Below, in pieces: positions 19,442 through 30,975 of a DNA stretch of 64,000 nucleotides; the first letter of the stretch is position 1; every line of letters starts with the position of its first letter. This DNA is from Gluconacetobacter tumulicola (lineage in GTDB: Bacteria > Pseudomonadota > Alphaproteobacteria > Acetobacterales > Acetobacteraceae). A program made the position numbers and the translations under genes. Where the stretch lies: positions 124,001-188,000 of the forward strand of contig NZ_JABEQL010000001.1 in the NCBI RefSeq assembly GCF_014174215.1. Direction: 5' to 3'. The notes beneath the pieces were generated by a model. It did not search any database, was not told where the DNA came from, and saw only the letters and a list, made by a program, of their open reading frames with translations.

Positions 19442-20686
19442 AGCGGGCTTTTCCTTGCCATAGACATAGACCGGGCTGGTTTTGTTCTCGGCGACCTCCT
19501 TGTTGATCACCACCTCCTCCACGTTCTCCAGCCCAGGCAGGTCGAACATGGTGGACAGCAGGATGCTCTCCATGATCGCACGCAGGCCGCGCGCGCCGGT
19601 GCGCCGGGCGATCGCCCGCAGCGCCACCTGCTTCAGCGCATCGTCGGTGAAGGTCAGCTTGACCCCTTCCATCTGGAACAGGCGGGCATACTGCTTCACC
19701 AGCGCGTTCTTCGGCTTGGTCAGGATCTCGATCAGCGCCGCCTCGTCCAGATCCTCCAGCGTCGCCACCACCGGCAGACGGCCGATGAACTCGGGGATCA
19801 GGCCGAATTTCAGCAGATCCTCAGGCTCGACGTCACGCAGGATCGCACCCGTGCGTCGTTCGTCGGGCGACTGGACATCCGCGCCGAAGCCGATGCCCGA
19901 GCCCTTGCCGCGCGCACCGATGATCTTGTCCAGCCCGGCAAAGGCACCGCCGCAGATGAACAGCATGTTGGTGGTGTCCACCTGCAGGAATTCCTGCTGC
20001 GGATGCTTGCGCCCGCCCTGCGGCGGGACGGAAGCCACCGTCCCTTCCATGATCTTCAGCAGCGCCTGCTGCACGCCCTCGCCGCTGACATCGCGCGTGA
20101 TCGACGGATTGTCGGACTTGCGCGAGATCTTGTCGATTTCGTCGATATAGACGATGCCCCGCTGCGCCCGCTCGACATTATAGTCGGCAGCCTGGAGCAG
20201 CTTGAGGATGATGTTCTCGACATCCTCGCCGACATAGCCCGCCTCGGTCAGCGTGGTCGCATCGGCCATGGTGAAGGGCACGTCGAGAATCCGCGCCAGC
20301 GTCTGTGCCAGCAGCGTCTTGCCCGATCCGGTCGGCCCGACCAGCAGGATGTTCGACTTCGCGATCTCGACGTCATTGTTCTTCTGGCTGTGGGCCAGGC
20401 GCTTGTAATGGTTATGGACCGCGACCGACAGCACCTTCTTCGCATGGAACTGCCCGATCACGTAATCGTCCAGAACCTTGCAGATCTCCTTGGGAGTCGG
20501 CACGCCATCGCGCGACTTCACCAGATGCGTCCTGTGCTCCTCACGGATGATATCCATGCAGAGTTCAACGCATTCGTCACAGATGAAGACAGTCGGACCA
20601 GCGATCAGCTTCCGGACCTCATGCTGCGACTTGCCGCAGAACGAGCAATACAAGGTGTTCTTGGAATCGCTGGACTTGTTATTCAT
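19427..20686 (-). CDS. clpX: ATP-dependent Clp protease ATP-binding subunit ClpX
   Basis: AAA+ unfoldase that feeds substrates to ClpP, 419 residues. The N-terminal zinc-binding domain has C14, C17, C36 and C39 (CSFCGK and ICDECVELC). The AAA domain shows Walker [14 protein letters not shown], Walker [12 protein letters not shown], the pore loop segment with GYVGEDVE, and the sensor/arginine finger region. An IGF-type ClpP-binding loop is replaced by the local variant in [10 protein letters not shown]. Start [19 protein letters not shown]. It lies downstream of clpP with a 208-base gap. Confidence 0.98.
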   Translation of the reverse strand: MNNKSSDSKNTLYCSFCGKSQHEVRKLIAGPTVFICDECVELCMDIIREEHRTHLVKSRDGVPTPKEICKVLDDYVIGQFHAKKVLSVAVHNHYKRLAHSQKNNDVEIAKSNILLVGPTGSGKTLLAQTLARILDVPFTMADATTLTEAGYVGEDVENIILKLLQAADYNVERAQRGIVYIDEIDKISRKSDNPSITRDVSGEGVQQALLKIMEGTVASVPPQGGRKHPQQEFLQVDTTNMLFICGGAFAGLDKIIGARGKGSGIGFGADVQSPDERRTGAILRDVEPEDLLKFGLIPEFIGRLPVVATLEDLDEAALIEILTKPKNALVKQYARLFQMEGVKLTFTDDALKQVALRAIARRTGARGLRAIMESILLSTMFDLPGLENVEEVVINKEVAENKTSPVYVYGKEKPAEQSA

Positions 20687-20894
20687 AACCGCTCCTACCC
20701 CCGGAATGCCAGGCCGCGTACTGCCCGGACCGGGGTCGAAAATCTTGACTCAGGACAGGCCTTCCATCAAGCCCGCCCAAGCCGGCGGGTTGCGCCGAAC
20801 AGAAAAAAGCGCCCCCACCCCTCATGCCCCCGATCTGAAACCCGAAGACTTCAGATCAAAAACATTAAATAAATCAATATATCGCCATCAGGTC
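20687..20894. other. clpP-clpX intergenic region with stem-loop
   Basis: No gene is seen. The stem GATCTGAA/TTCAGATC (20832-20857, 8 perfect pairs, 10-base loop) lies 38 bases beyond the clpP stop. It is preceded on the minus strand by an AT-rich run (20861-20885). It may be a clpP transcript end or part of the clpX leader. No T-tract follows in the direction of clpP transcription. Confidence 0.4.
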
Positions 20895-21533
20895 TCAGCT
20901 TTTGGCCGCAACCGTCGTCGCATGATTGCGCACCACCTCGTCCACGATGCCAAAGGCCAAGGCCTCGTCAGCCGACATGTAGCTGTCGCGCTCCAGCTTG
21001 CGTTCGATCTCCTCGAGCGTCTGGCCGGTATGGGTTTCGTAGATCTCGTTCAGGCGCTGGCGGATCGTCAGGATCTCCCGCGCCTGGATCTCGATGTCGC
21101 TGGCCTGCCCCTGCGCCCCGCCCGAAGGCTGATGCACCATGACCCGCGCGTTCGGCAGGGCGAAGCGCCGCCCCTTCTCGCCACCCGCCAGCAGCAGCGA
21201 CCCCATCGAGGCCGCCTGGCCGATGCACACCGTGCTCACCGGGCTGCGGATGTACTGCATGGTGTCATAGATGGCCAGGCCGGCCGACACCACGCCACCC
21301 GGGCTGTTGATGTAGAACGAGATCTCCTTGGTCGGATTCACGCTCTCCAGATACAGGAGCTGCGCCGACACCAGGGCAGCCACCTGATCGTAGACCGGTC
21401 CGGTCAGGAAGATGATCCGTTCCTGCAACAGGCGGGAATAGATATCGAAAGCCCGCTCCCCGCGCGAGGTCTGCTCGACCACCATGGGTACTAGGGCGTT
21501 GCTGAAGATCTCCACGGGATCCCGATCCCTCAT
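20895..21533 (-). CDS. clpP: ATP-dependent Clp protease proteolytic subunit ClpP
   Basis: Serine protease that forms the tetradecameric chamber served by ClpX. The 212 residues carry the complete catalytic triad: Ser109 in IGQAASMGS, His134 in [10 protein letters not shown] and Asp183 in [11 protein letters not shown]. The N-terminus [20 protein letters not shown] is usual for proteobacteria. The oligomer handle helix [14 protein letters not shown] is present. It lies between tig and clpX in the conserved order tig-clpP-clpX-lon. Confidence 0.98.
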   Translation of the reverse strand: MRDRDPVEIFSNALVPMVVEQTSRGERAFDIYSRLLQERIIFLTGPVYDQVAALVSAQLLYLESVNPTKEISFYINSPGGVVSAGLAIYDTMQYIRSPVSTVCIGQAASMGSLLLAGGEKGRRFALPNARVMVHQPSGGAQGQASDIEIQAREILTIRQRLNEIYETHTGQTLEEIERKLERDSYMSADEALAFGIVDEVVRNHATTVAAKS

Positions 21534-21741
21534 AGTCTCATTCCCGTTCCTGAAAACGCGAAGACCCGACTCACCACCCCCGGCGGCGCCTGAGCGTCCA
21601 TCGGGGAAGGTGGCCGGGTCGTTCCCCGGTTACCTCACACAAGATAGAGATAAACCGAGCGGATACCACCCCACCGCCATCATTTCGCGGCGATAGCGGC
21701 GATAAAAGCGATGGGGTACCGATGGCGGGATGCCGGACCGA

Positions 21742-23079
21742 TCAGAGATCGGCGGGCGGAATCTCGGCCAGTTCCTCGGGCGTCACGTCCTTGTCGGTCA
21801 CGGTGGCCAGTTCGATCACATAATCGACGACCTTGTTTTCAAAGATCGGGCCACGCAGGCTCTCGGCCGCCTGCGGGTTCTTGCGGAAGAAGTCGAACAC
21901 CGCCTGTTCCTGGCCCTGATAGCGCATGGCCTCGGCCCGGATCGCTTGCAGCATCTCGTCCTGCGAGACCGTGATGGCGTTCGCACGGCCGATCTCGGCC
22001 AGCAGCAGGCCCAGCTTCACCCGGCGCTCGGCAATCTTGCGATAGTCGGCCCGCAGGGTTTCCTCGTCCTTGCCCTCGTCTTCCTCGTCGAGCTGCCCTT
22101 CCTTGCGGTCGGCCTCGACGCGCTGCCAGATCTGGCCGAACTCGGCATCGACCATGCCCTGCGGCGCCTCGAAATCGGTCTTCCCGGCCAGGGCGTCCAG
22201 CAGCTCGCGCTTGATGCGCAGGCGCGAAAGCTGCTCGTATTCCTGCTCGACCTGCTTCGTGATCAGCTCGCGGACCTTCTCCAGCCCCTCGAAGCCCATC
22301 TTCTTGGCCAGTTCGTCGTCGATCTCGACATCGACCGGGCGCTTCAGCCCCTTGGCCTTGATGTCGAAGGTCGCTTCCTTGCCCGCCAGGTTCTCAGCCG
22401 AATAATCGGCCGGGAAGGTGACGGTGATCACCTTCTCCTCGCCCGGCGACAGGCCCTCGATCTGCTCGGCGAAACCGGGGATGAAGCCCGTGCCGCCGAT
22501 CTCGACATTCACGTCGTCGGCGGTGCCGCCTTCGAACGGCACACCGTCCAGCTTGCCCACGAAATCGACGACCACGATATCACCCTGCGCGGCCGGACGG
22601 ATCTCTTCGACCGTCACGAAGTTGCGCTGGCGGCTCGCAATGTCCTTCAGGGCCTTGTCGACCGTCTCGGCATCCGCCGTCGCCTTCAGCCGCGTCAGCG
22701 TCAGGTCCGACAGATCGGGCTGCGCGATCTCGGGCAGCACTTCCATCTCGACCTTGAATTCCAGGTCCGTCTTCCCGTCCGGCTCGGCGCCGGAAACCAG
22801 GTCGACTCGCGGCTGCAGCGCCGGGCGCAGGTTGCGTTCCTCCAGCAGCGCACGGGTGGCGTCACTGACCGCCTGCTCCAGCACTTCACCCTGCACGGCG
22901 GCGCCATGGCGCTGCTTGACGAGGCTCAGGGGCACCTTGCCGGGACGGAAACCCGGCAGAGTCATGGACTGCCCCACTTCCTTCAGGCGGGCGGTCCGCT
23001 TGCTCTCCAGTTCGCCGGCGGGCACCGTGACGGTGAAGCCGCGCTTCAGGCCGTCGGAAAGCGTTTCAGTAACCTGCAT
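21742..23079 (-). CDS. tig: Trigger factor
   Basis: Ribosome-bound chaperone and peptidyl-prolyl isomerase, 445 residues. The ribosome-binding signature GFRPGKVPLSLVKQRHG lies near residue 45. The middle FKBP-like domain includes DIVVVDFVGKLDGVPFEGG, and the helical C-terminal domain follows with an acidic QLDEEDEGKDEET insert. The start at 23079 (MQVTETLSDGLKR) is where homology begins; an in-frame ATG four codons earlier, preceded by GAGAGG, cannot be excluded. It is the first gene of the proteostasis block, downstream of tRNA-Leu. Confidence 0.96.
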   Translation of the reverse strand: MQVTETLSDGLKRGFTVTVPAGELESKRTARLKEVGQSMTLPGFRPGKVPLSLVKQRHGAAVQGEVLEQAVSDATRALLEERNLRPALQPRVDLVSGAEPDGKTDLEFKVEMEVLPEIAQPDLSDLTLTRLKATADAETVDKALKDIASRQRNFVTVEEIRPAAQGDIVVVDFVGKLDGVPFEGGTADDVNVEIGGTGFIPGFAEQIEGLSPGEEKVITVTFPADYSAENLAGKEATFDIKAKGLKRPVDVEIDDELAKKMGFEGLEKVRELITKQVEQEYEQLSRLRIKRELLDALAGKTDFEAPQGMVDAEFGQIWQRVEADRKEGQLDEEDEGKDEETLRADYRKIAERRVKLGLLLAEIGRANAITVSQDEMLQAIRAEAMRYQGQEQAVFDFFRKNPQAAESLRGPIFENKVVDYVIELATVTDKDVTPEELAEIPPADL

Positions 23080-23278
23080 CTGCCAGGCCATCCTCTCGGT
23101 CAGAACTTCCAAAGAACGCACGAGTCCACCCGGGACGGCGACATCCGCACGCAAAAAGCAGCCGGCGCGGGCGGCAGCCGCACGCGCGCCACCCCCGCAC
23201 CGAATTCAATCAGTGCCTCGTACCCCGCTGATCCGAAAAATTCCCGCAAGAACTTCTCGGGCAGGACACAGGCCGGGC

Positions 23279-23363
<85 letters not shown>

Positions 23364-23392
23364 ATCGGCGCCCGGCCTCCAAGCGCGCGGCT

Positions 23393-24892
23393 TTAGCGCA
23401 CGCCGCCTGATCCGGCAAGCCGACAATGGCGCGAGTCCGCGCTCCGGCGCGCCCGCTCGCCCAACGCCACCGCCTCAGCCCGTGCCGCGCCCAGATGCCG
23501 GTCGAATTGTTCGGCCACCGGCCAGGGTCCCGCGCGCATCCCGGCCTCGCCGTGGATCCACACGCCGGCACAGGCCGCATGCCACGGCTCCATCCCCGCC
23601 GCCAGCAGGGCGGCAATGATTCCGGTCAGCGTATCGCCCGAACCGGCGGTGGCCAGCGCCGGCGTGGCATGGGCGTTGATGGCCGCCCGGCCGTCGGGCG
23701 ACGCGATCACGGTATCCGGCCCCTTCAGCACCACCACGGCCCCGATCCGGCGCGCCGCGGCCCGGGCCGCATCCAGCCGCCCGGCCACAGGCGCCCCGAA
23801 GACCCGGGCGAACTCCCCCTCATGCGGCGTGATGACCCCCACCCCGGCCAGACGCTCCGGCTGCCCGGCCGCCCAGGCGAACGCCCCGGCATCGGCCAGC
23901 ACCGTCCGCCCCGCCCCCAGCAAAACGGGCAGCACCCGGCCCACCTCCTCTTCCGTCAACCCCGGCCCGCACACCCACACCGTCCGGCGCCGATCCTCCA
24001 GCAGGCTGGACAAATCGCCGTCATCCACCACCAGCCCAGACTCGGCCATTCTGTAAAGGTCCGCCGCCGAACCGGCCGCCAGCCGTACCAGCCCCGCCCC
24101 CGCCGCGCGCGCCGCCCCGGCGGCCAGCCGCGCCGCGCCCGGCATCGTGCCGCCCCCGCAGATGCTGACCACGCCGCGCGCATATTTGTGACTGTCCACC
24201 GTCTGGCCCGGCACCTGCCACAATCCCGGCTCGTTGCGCCAGGTACGAACCGACACCGCGTCCCACACCATGTCGGGCATGCCGATATCGGCAACCACCA
24301 GCCGCCCCAGCCTCTCGCGCCCCGGCAGCAGCAGATGGCCGGGCTTGGCCCGCACGAAGGTCACGGTCATTTCCGCCGAAGGCGCATAGCCAAGGACCAG
24401 CCCGGTCGCGCCGTCAATGCCACTGGGCATGTCCACCGCCACCACCCGCCGGGCCGCCGCCAGCACCGATGCCAGCTCCGGGTCGATCGCCCGGCTCAGC
24501 CCCGCGCCAAACACCGCATCAATCACAAGGTCAGCCCGCGCAACCTCTTCCGCCGTAAAAGCCACGCGCGGCCCACACCATTCGGCGGCGGCAGCCGCCG
24601 CGTCACCACCCGCCCGAGGCGGCGCCAGGCGCGCCACGGCCACCGGCCAGCCGGCCTGCGCCAGGCGCCGCGCCGCGACATAGCCATCCCCGCCATTATT
24701 CCCCGGCCCGCACAGCACCAGCACCCGGCACGGCGCGACATGACGCATGACGGCACGCGCCACCGCCCGGCCGGCATGCTCCATCAGGTCGCGCACCGGC
24801 ACCGTCCGGCTGCCCGCCTCGTCGATCAGGGCCATCTCGGCCGGGTCCGGCAACAGCAGCGCGTTCGACGCCTGAAGCGGCAGCTGGTCCAT
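23393..24892 (-). CDS. nnr: Bifunctional NAD(P)H-hydrate epimerase / ADP-dependent dehydratase
   Basis: Repairs hydrated NAD(P)H: the N-terminal half (YjeF_N) epimerises R- and S-NAD(P)HX and the C-terminal kinase-like half dehydrates the S form with ADP. The 499 residues show VLCGPGNNGGDGYVAARRLA (epimerase) near residue 65, DAVFGAGLSR, and DMPSGIDGATG. The dehydratase half has GVITPHEGEFARVFG, VVLKGPDTVIA and ATAGSGDTLTGIIAALLA. The start at 24892 (MDQLPLQASNALL) has GGAGGAGAT upstream; a longer frame is not conserved in character. Confidence 0.94.
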   Translation of the reverse strand: MDQLPLQASNALLLPDPAEMALIDEAGSRTVPVRDLMEHAGRAVARAVMRHVAPCRVLVLCGPGNNGGDGYVAARRLAQAGWPVAVARLAPPRAGGDAAAAAAEWCGPRVAFTAEEVARADLVIDAVFGAGLSRAIDPELASVLAAARRVVAVDMPSGIDGATGLVLGYAPSAEMTVTFVRAKPGHLLLPGRERLGRLVVADIGMPDMVWDAVSVRTWRNEPGLWQVPGQTVDSHKYARGVVSICGGGTMPGAARLAAGAARAAGAGLVRLAAGSAADLYRMAESGLVVDDGDLSSLLEDRRRTVWVCGPGLTEEEVGRVLPVLLGAGRTVLADAGAFAWAAGQPERLAGVGVITPHEGEFARVFGAPVAGRLDAARAAARRIGAVVVLKGPDTVIASPDGRAAINAHATPALATAGSGDTLTGIIAALLAAGMEPWHAACAGVWIHGEAGMRAGPWPVAEQFDRHLGAARAEAVALGERARRSADSRHCRLAGSGGVR

Positions 24893-25041
24893 CGGGCAAT
24901 CTCCTCCGGTCAAAGGCGGCCTCTCGCGGGCGCGGCCCGTGCCATCGTCTTGCGCGCCGGGGCGGAATTGGCGATCAAGCATACCATCGCCGTCCGCGTC
25001 CCGTCACGCGGGCCATCCCTTACCCCTGGCCGGGAGCTGAC

Positions 25042-25494
25042 ATGACCTCCTCGATCCTCTGGAGCCTCGTGCTCGCGATCCACCTGCTCGGCATGACCGC
25101 CTGGGTCGGCGGCATGGTCTACGCCGTATTCGTCCTGCGCCCCAGCCTGGGGCTGCTGGATGCAACCCAGCGCGCGTCGGTCCACCTGCAGACACTCACG
25201 CGCTTCTTCCGCCTCGTCTGGCACACGATGCCCACCGTCCTGGTCACCGGCTGGCTGATGATCCTGCACGAAGGCGGCTTCGCCGCCATTCCGTGGCAGG
25301 TGAACGCGATGCAGCTCCTCGGCCTGGCCATGGCGGCCGTCTTCGCCCGCATCTATTTCGGCCCGTTCCAGAAGGCCCGCCGCGCCATCCGCCCGCAGCC
25401 CGCGCTGTTCGACACCATCCGCTCGCTGGTGACGATCAATATCGGCCTGGGCATCCTCACCATTCTGTCCGCCGCCATGGCCCGAGGCCTGTAG
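25042..25494 (+). CDS. CopD/HemJ-like four-helix membrane protein
   Basis: Integral membrane protein of 150 residues with four predicted helices. The N-terminal IHLLGMTAWVGGMVYAVFVL resembles the histidine-bearing first helix of CopD-domain and HemJ-like proteins. A second histidine lies in RLVWHTMPTVLVTGW, and further basic/aromatic residues follow in FARIYFGPFQKARR. The family is linked to copper or haem metabolism in other bacteria; which applies here cannot be told. It stands alone on the plus strand, divergent from the NAD(P)HX repair gene. Confidence 0.75.
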   Translation: MTSSILWSLVLAIHLLGMTAWVGGMVYAVFVLRPSLGLLDATQRASVHLQTLTRFFRLVWHTMPTVLVTGWLMILHEGGFAAIPWQVNAMQLLGLAMAAVFARIYFGPFQKARRAIRPQPALFDTIRSLVTINIGLGILTILSAAMARGL

Positions 25495-25527
25495 GCCGGC
25501 GGAAAAGCGCCGCTCCTGGCAAGCCTG

Positions 25528-25623
25528 CGCGCGTTTCCTGCGCTTCGGTGCTCACGGCCACCAAGGCCGCTCCGCTCCGATGCTCGGAAACACACGACGG
25601 GCGCGGCCCTCACGGGCCGCTCT
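25528..25623. repeat. Imperfect intergenic repeat, copy A
   Basis: Begins CGCGCGTTTCCTGCGCTTCG and has a second conserved block at 25596-25623 (GACGGGCGCGGCCCTCACGG and on). Both blocks recur in the same order at 29456-29519, with a longer spacer here. It lies downstream of the CopD-like gene and just past the 3' end of the GH15 gene. No transposase or ORF is associated. Confidence 0.5.
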
Positions 25624-25668
25624 CGCTCAGGATCGACGCCGCCGCACCAGCCTACCCCTCAGGCACTC

Positions 25669-27501
25669 CTACAAAACAGGTAACGGCGCGGCGCCCATGG
25701 TGGTAATGCGCCCGGCGTTGAGGATCGATGCCGAGTTGATCAGCGACAGGTGAGAGAACGCCTGCGGGAAATTTCCCACCTGCCGCCCGGTGGTGGCATC
25801 ATATTCCTCCGCCAGCAGGCCCAGGTCGCTGCACAGCGCCAGCAGCCGGTTGAACAGGGCATGGGCCTCCTCCATCCGCCCCTGGGCAACATAAGCGTTC
25901 ACCAGCCAGAACGAGCAGGCAATGAACGCCCCTTCGTCCCCGGCCACTCCCTCGACCACCCGATCGGGCAGATAGCGGCGGACGAATCCGTGCTCGTCCA
26001 GCAATTCGCGTTCGATCGCCGCGATGGTGCCGCTCACGCGCGGATCATCGGCGGGCAGAAAGCCCACGACCGGGATCAGCAGCAATCCCGCATCCAGTCC
26101 CGTGCCGCCGAAATACTGGACAAAACAATTCTTGTCCGCGTTGAACGCCTCACGACACACCGTGTCATGAATATCCTGCCGCAGGGCCTTCCACTCCTCC
26201 AACGGCGCCTCCAGCCCGTATTTCTCGACATCGCGAATCGCCCGGTCGAACGCAAGCCAGCACGAGATCTTGGACACGGTGAACTGGCGCCGCCCCCCGC
26301 GGACCTCCCACATGCCCTCGTCCGGCTCCTTCCAGATCGTCGCCAGATGCTGCAGCAGTCCCACCTGCAGCCGCCAGCCGTCGGTAATCGCGCACAGGCG
26401 CGTCTGCCGGGCCACATGCAGCGCCGCAATGGCCTCGCCATACACGTCGAGCTGAAGCTGACCGGCCGCCGCATTGCCCACCCTTACCGGCTTCGACGCC
26501 TCATAGCCCGGCAGCCAGCCGGCCTCCCATTCATTCAGCAGCCGCTCGCCGGCGATCCCGTACATGATCTGCACCTGGTCGGGGCTGCCGGCGACGGCCG
26601 CCTGCAGCCAGTCACGCCACGCCATCGCCTCCTCGAAATAACCGCCGGCCATGATCGCGATCAGCGTCAGCGAGGCATCGCGCAGCCAGCAATAGCGATA
26701 ATCCCAGTTGCGCCCGCCCCCCAGCTCCTCGGGCAGCGAGGTGGTCGGCGCCGCGACGATCCCGCCCGTGGGCTGGTAGATCAGCGCCTTGAGCGTCAGC
26801 AGCGAGCGCCGCACCATGGCGGCATGCTCCCCCTGATAGGTGCAGCGCCCGATCCAGTCCGACCAGAACTGCTCCGTCCGGTGCAACGCCGCCAGCGCGT
26901 CGATCGGCTGGGACAGCGCGCCGTGCGAATCCATATAGGTCAGCACGAAGGGCACCTGATCGCCCTCGGACACGATGAAGCGCGATACGGTATGGCGATC
27001 CTCGCCATGCAGCGCGACCGGACAGCGCAGCACGCAACGCGACGGCCCGGCGATGGCACTGATGCCCATATTGTCCGGCAGGCGCGTGACCCACGGCACC
27101 GACAGCCCGTAATCGAACCGCATCACCAGCCAGTTGAGGATCGGCACCGCCCCGCGCCGCCCCTCGACGATCCGGATCAGGGTCGGCTCGGCAGCGCCGA
27201 TGGCCATGAAATCCAGGATCGCGACCACACCGGTATGGGTCTCGAACACCGTTTCCAGCACCATGCCATGGTTGCGATACGACCGTGTCACCGTAATCGG
27301 CGTGCCGCCCCGCTCCTCGTCCGGCGCCAATTGCCAATGTCCGTTCTCGCCGTCGCCCAGCAAGGCGGCGAAACAGGCCGGACTGTCGAAGCGCGGCCAG
27401 CAGAGCCAGTCGATCGACCCGTTCCGCCCTACCAGGGCGCAGCTGCGCCCGTCGCCGATCAGGCCATAATCCTCGATTTTCAACGGCGTGACTGTGACCA
27501 C
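25669..27501 (-). CDS. Glycoside hydrolase family 15 protein (glucoamylase/trehalase type)
   Basis: Probable alpha-glucosidic hydrolase, 610 residues, cytoplasmic since no signal peptide is seen. The N-terminal beta domain begins LKIEDYGLIGDGRSCALVGR with the NGSIDWLCWPRFDSP motif of bacterial GH15 proteins. The (alpha/alpha)6 catalytic domain has the first catalytic Glu region SLPEELGGGRNWDYRYCWLR and the second near LLAEEYD in the C-terminal part. The start is most likely the GTG at 27501, because GGAGG lies four bases before it and the longer frame lacks a ribosome-binding site. The substrate (starch, trehalose or another alpha-glucoside) cannot be decided. Confidence 0.9.
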   Translation of the reverse strand: MVTVTPLKIEDYGLIGDGRSCALVGRNGSIDWLCWPRFDSPACFAALLGDGENGHWQLAPDEERGGTPITVTRSYRNHGMVLETVFETHTGVVAILDFMAIGAAEPTLIRIVEGRRGAVPILNWLVMRFDYGLSVPWVTRLPDNMGISAIAGPSRCVLRCPVALHGEDRHTVSRFIVSEGDQVPFVLTYMDSHGALSQPIDALAALHRTEQFWSDWIGRCTYQGEHAAMVRRSLLTLKALIYQPTGGIVAAPTTSLPEELGGGRNWDYRYCWLRDASLTLIAIMAGGYFEEAMAWRDWLQAAVAGSPDQVQIMYGIAGERLLNEWEAGWLPGYEASKPVRVGNAAAGQLQLDVYGEAIAALHVARQTRLCAITDGWRLQVGLLQHLATIWKEPDEGMWEVRGGRRQFTVSKISCWLAFDRAIRDVEKYGLEAPLEEWKALRQDIHDTVCREAFNADKNCFVQYFGGTGLDAGLLLIPVVGFLPADDPRVSGTIAAIERELLDEHGFVRRYLPDRVVEGVAGDEGAFIACSFWLVNAYVAQGRMEEAHALFNRLLALCSDLGLLAEEYDATTGRQVGNFPQAFSHLSLINSASILNAGRITTMGAAPLPVL

Positions 27502-27757
27502 GGTTCCTCCAGAGACAAGACGCCAGAGACATGACACCCAACACAACGCGGCGCCGGAAGGCTGCCCCGCCCTCCCCGATGCTCCGCGCTTGATTTTCGT
27601 CCCATTTCTCGATACGGACAGTCACGCGGAATCGGAGGATTCGCCTTCATTTTCGCAAGGCCCTGCTTCGTCGCAGGAAAACAGGCCGAAAAAAGCCTGC
27701 CGAACCACATCGTGGCGGAATGGACGGGACCACACCACTGACACGTTCGAGAGAATT

Positions 27758-29419
<1,662 letters not shown>

Positions 29420-29455
29420 CAGCCTGGCCGGACATGCGCGTCGGTGACGATCCGA

Positions 29456-29519
29456 CGCGCGTTTCCCGCGCTTCGATGCGCGCAAAGACATGACGGGCGC
29501 GGGCATGACCGGCCGCTCC
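29456..29519. repeat. Imperfect intergenic repeat, copy B
   Basis: Begins CGCGCGTTTCCCGCGCTTCG and continues to a second block at 29492-29519. The second block matches copy A at 23 of 28 positions by eye. It lies downstream of the helicase gene, again in a 3' intergenic position. See copy A at 25528. Confidence 0.5.
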
Positions 29520-29602
29520 CGCCCACCAGCCCACAGTCAGGCTCCAGGCCCCCGGCGTCCTGACTGGCGCACGCTGGTCGGGACACCGTGGATAGAAAAC
29601 CG

Positions 29603-30883
29603 ATGAACACCGAAATCGATATCAGCGCACTCGGCGTGGACGGGGATGGCATTGCCCGCATGCCGGATGGCGAGCGCCTGTTCGTCCCCGGCGCCCTGGC
29701 CGGCGAACGCGTCAGCGTCCGGCAGGTCGATGCCCGCTCGGCCCATCTCCTGTCCGTGCTGCGCCCCAGCCCGGACCGGGTCGCGCCACCCTGCCCGCTG
29801 TTCGGCCAATGCGGCGGCTGTGCCATCCAGCATTTGTCCCTCCCCGCCGCACTGGACTGGAAGACCGAAACCCTCGTCCACGCCCTGGAACGGGCCGGCT
29901 TTGCCGATCCAATCGTCACCGCCCGATTCCAGAGCCCACCCGCCTCGCGCCGGCGCGTCGATCTGGCAATCCGCCGTCGGCCCGACGGCGTGGCGATTGG
30001 GCTGCACGCAAGGCGCGGCGACGTGGTCGACCTCACGACCTGCCCGATCCTCGCCCCCGCATTGTTCGCCCTGCTGCCCGCATTGCGTGACGTCGCCCGC
30101 TCGCTGGGCGCGTTGCGGCAGAGCGGCGATGTGCTGATCAACCTGCTCGATTCGGGGCCGGACCTGCTGCTGGCAACCGACGGACCGCTGGAGCCGAGCG
30201 ACCGCGCCAAACTGGCGGAATTCGCGCGCAGCCAGCACATCCCCCGCATCGCCTGGCGCCGCGCCGGCACCACCGACACGCCGGAGACCGCCGCCCAGAC
30301 CGGTCCGGTGCACCACCTCTTCTCGGGTGTCGCCGTCGCCCCGCCGCCCGGCGCCTTCCTCCAGCCCAGCAGCGCGGGCGAAGCCGCCATCATCGCGGCC
30401 GTCCTGGCCGCACTTCCGCGCAAGCTGGGCCGCCGTGACGCGATCATCGAACTCTATGCGGGCTGCGGAACCCTCTCCTTCGCACTCAGCGAGAAGGCCC
30501 GGGTCCTGGCCTTCGAAGGCCATCCCGACGCCGTCGCATCCCTGCGCCGCGCCACCAGCGGCACCCGTGTCGTGGCCGAGCAGCGCGACCTGAACCGCCA
30601 GCCGGTCATGGCCCGCCAGATCGCCGAGGCCGGCGCCATCGTCCTCGACCCGCCCTACATGGGCGCCGGCGCCCAGATGGCGCAGATCGTCGAAGGCCGG
30701 CCGGAACGGGTCGTCTATGTCAGTTGCAACCCCCAGGCCCTGTGCCGCGACGCCGCCGGGCTGAAGGCGGCCGGATACACGCTGGACGGCGTGACGATCA
30801 TCGACCAGTTCCTGTGGTCGACCGAGGTCGAGGCCGTCTGTGTCTTCAGCACCCCACCTGCGCCACGCCGCCGGACGCGATAA
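29603..30883 (+). CDS. TrmA/RlmC/RlmD-family 23S rRNA or tRNA (uracil-5-)-methyltransferase
   Basis: SAM-dependent RNA m5U methyltransferase, 426 residues from the ATG at 29603 (a GTG five codons earlier is possible). A short TRAM-like N-terminus (IDISALGVDGDGIAR) is followed by the [4Fe-4S] ligand set CPLFGQCGGCAIQHL plus the cysteine in TTCPIL. The SAM-binding motif is LYAGCGTLSFALS, the Asp-Pro-Pro motif is VLDPPYMGAG and the catalytic nucleophile is Cys375 in VYVSCNPQAL. Whether the target is 23S U1939, U747 or tRNA U54 cannot be told. Confidence 0.9.
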   Translation: MNTEIDISALGVDGDGIARMPDGERLFVPGALAGERVSVRQVDARSAHLLSVLRPSPDRVAPPCPLFGQCGGCAIQHLSLPAALDWKTETLVHALERAGFADPIVTARFQSPPASRRRVDLAIRRRPDGVAIGLHARRGDVVDLTTCPILAPALFALLPALRDVARSLGALRQSGDVLINLLDSGPDLLLATDGPLEPSDRAKLAEFARSQHIPRIAWRRAGTTDTPETAAQTGPVHHLFSGVAVAPPPGAFLQPSSAGEAAIIAAVLAALPRKLGRRDAIIELYAGCGTLSFALSEKARVLAFEGHPDAVASLRRATSGTRVVAEQRDLNRQPVMARQIAEAGAIVLDPPYMGAGAQMAQIVEGRPERVVYVSCNPQALCRDAAGLKAAGYTLDGVTIIDQFLWSTEVEAVCVFSTPPAPRRRTR

Positions 30884-30975
30884 ATCCTGTCCGGAACAAG
30901 CGACGGGAGCCGCCCTTCCGGCCCCGCCTCGCGATCCGATAGAGATGAGGGCGCCCACGGAACGAGGATCGAGGA

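Noticed and set aside
27488-27757. The longer N-terminus for the DEAD-box helicase starting inside the GH15 gene
   Set aside because: It lacks a ribosome-binding site, overlaps the opposite gene and has no protein-like sequence; TTG at 27758 with GAGAG is better.
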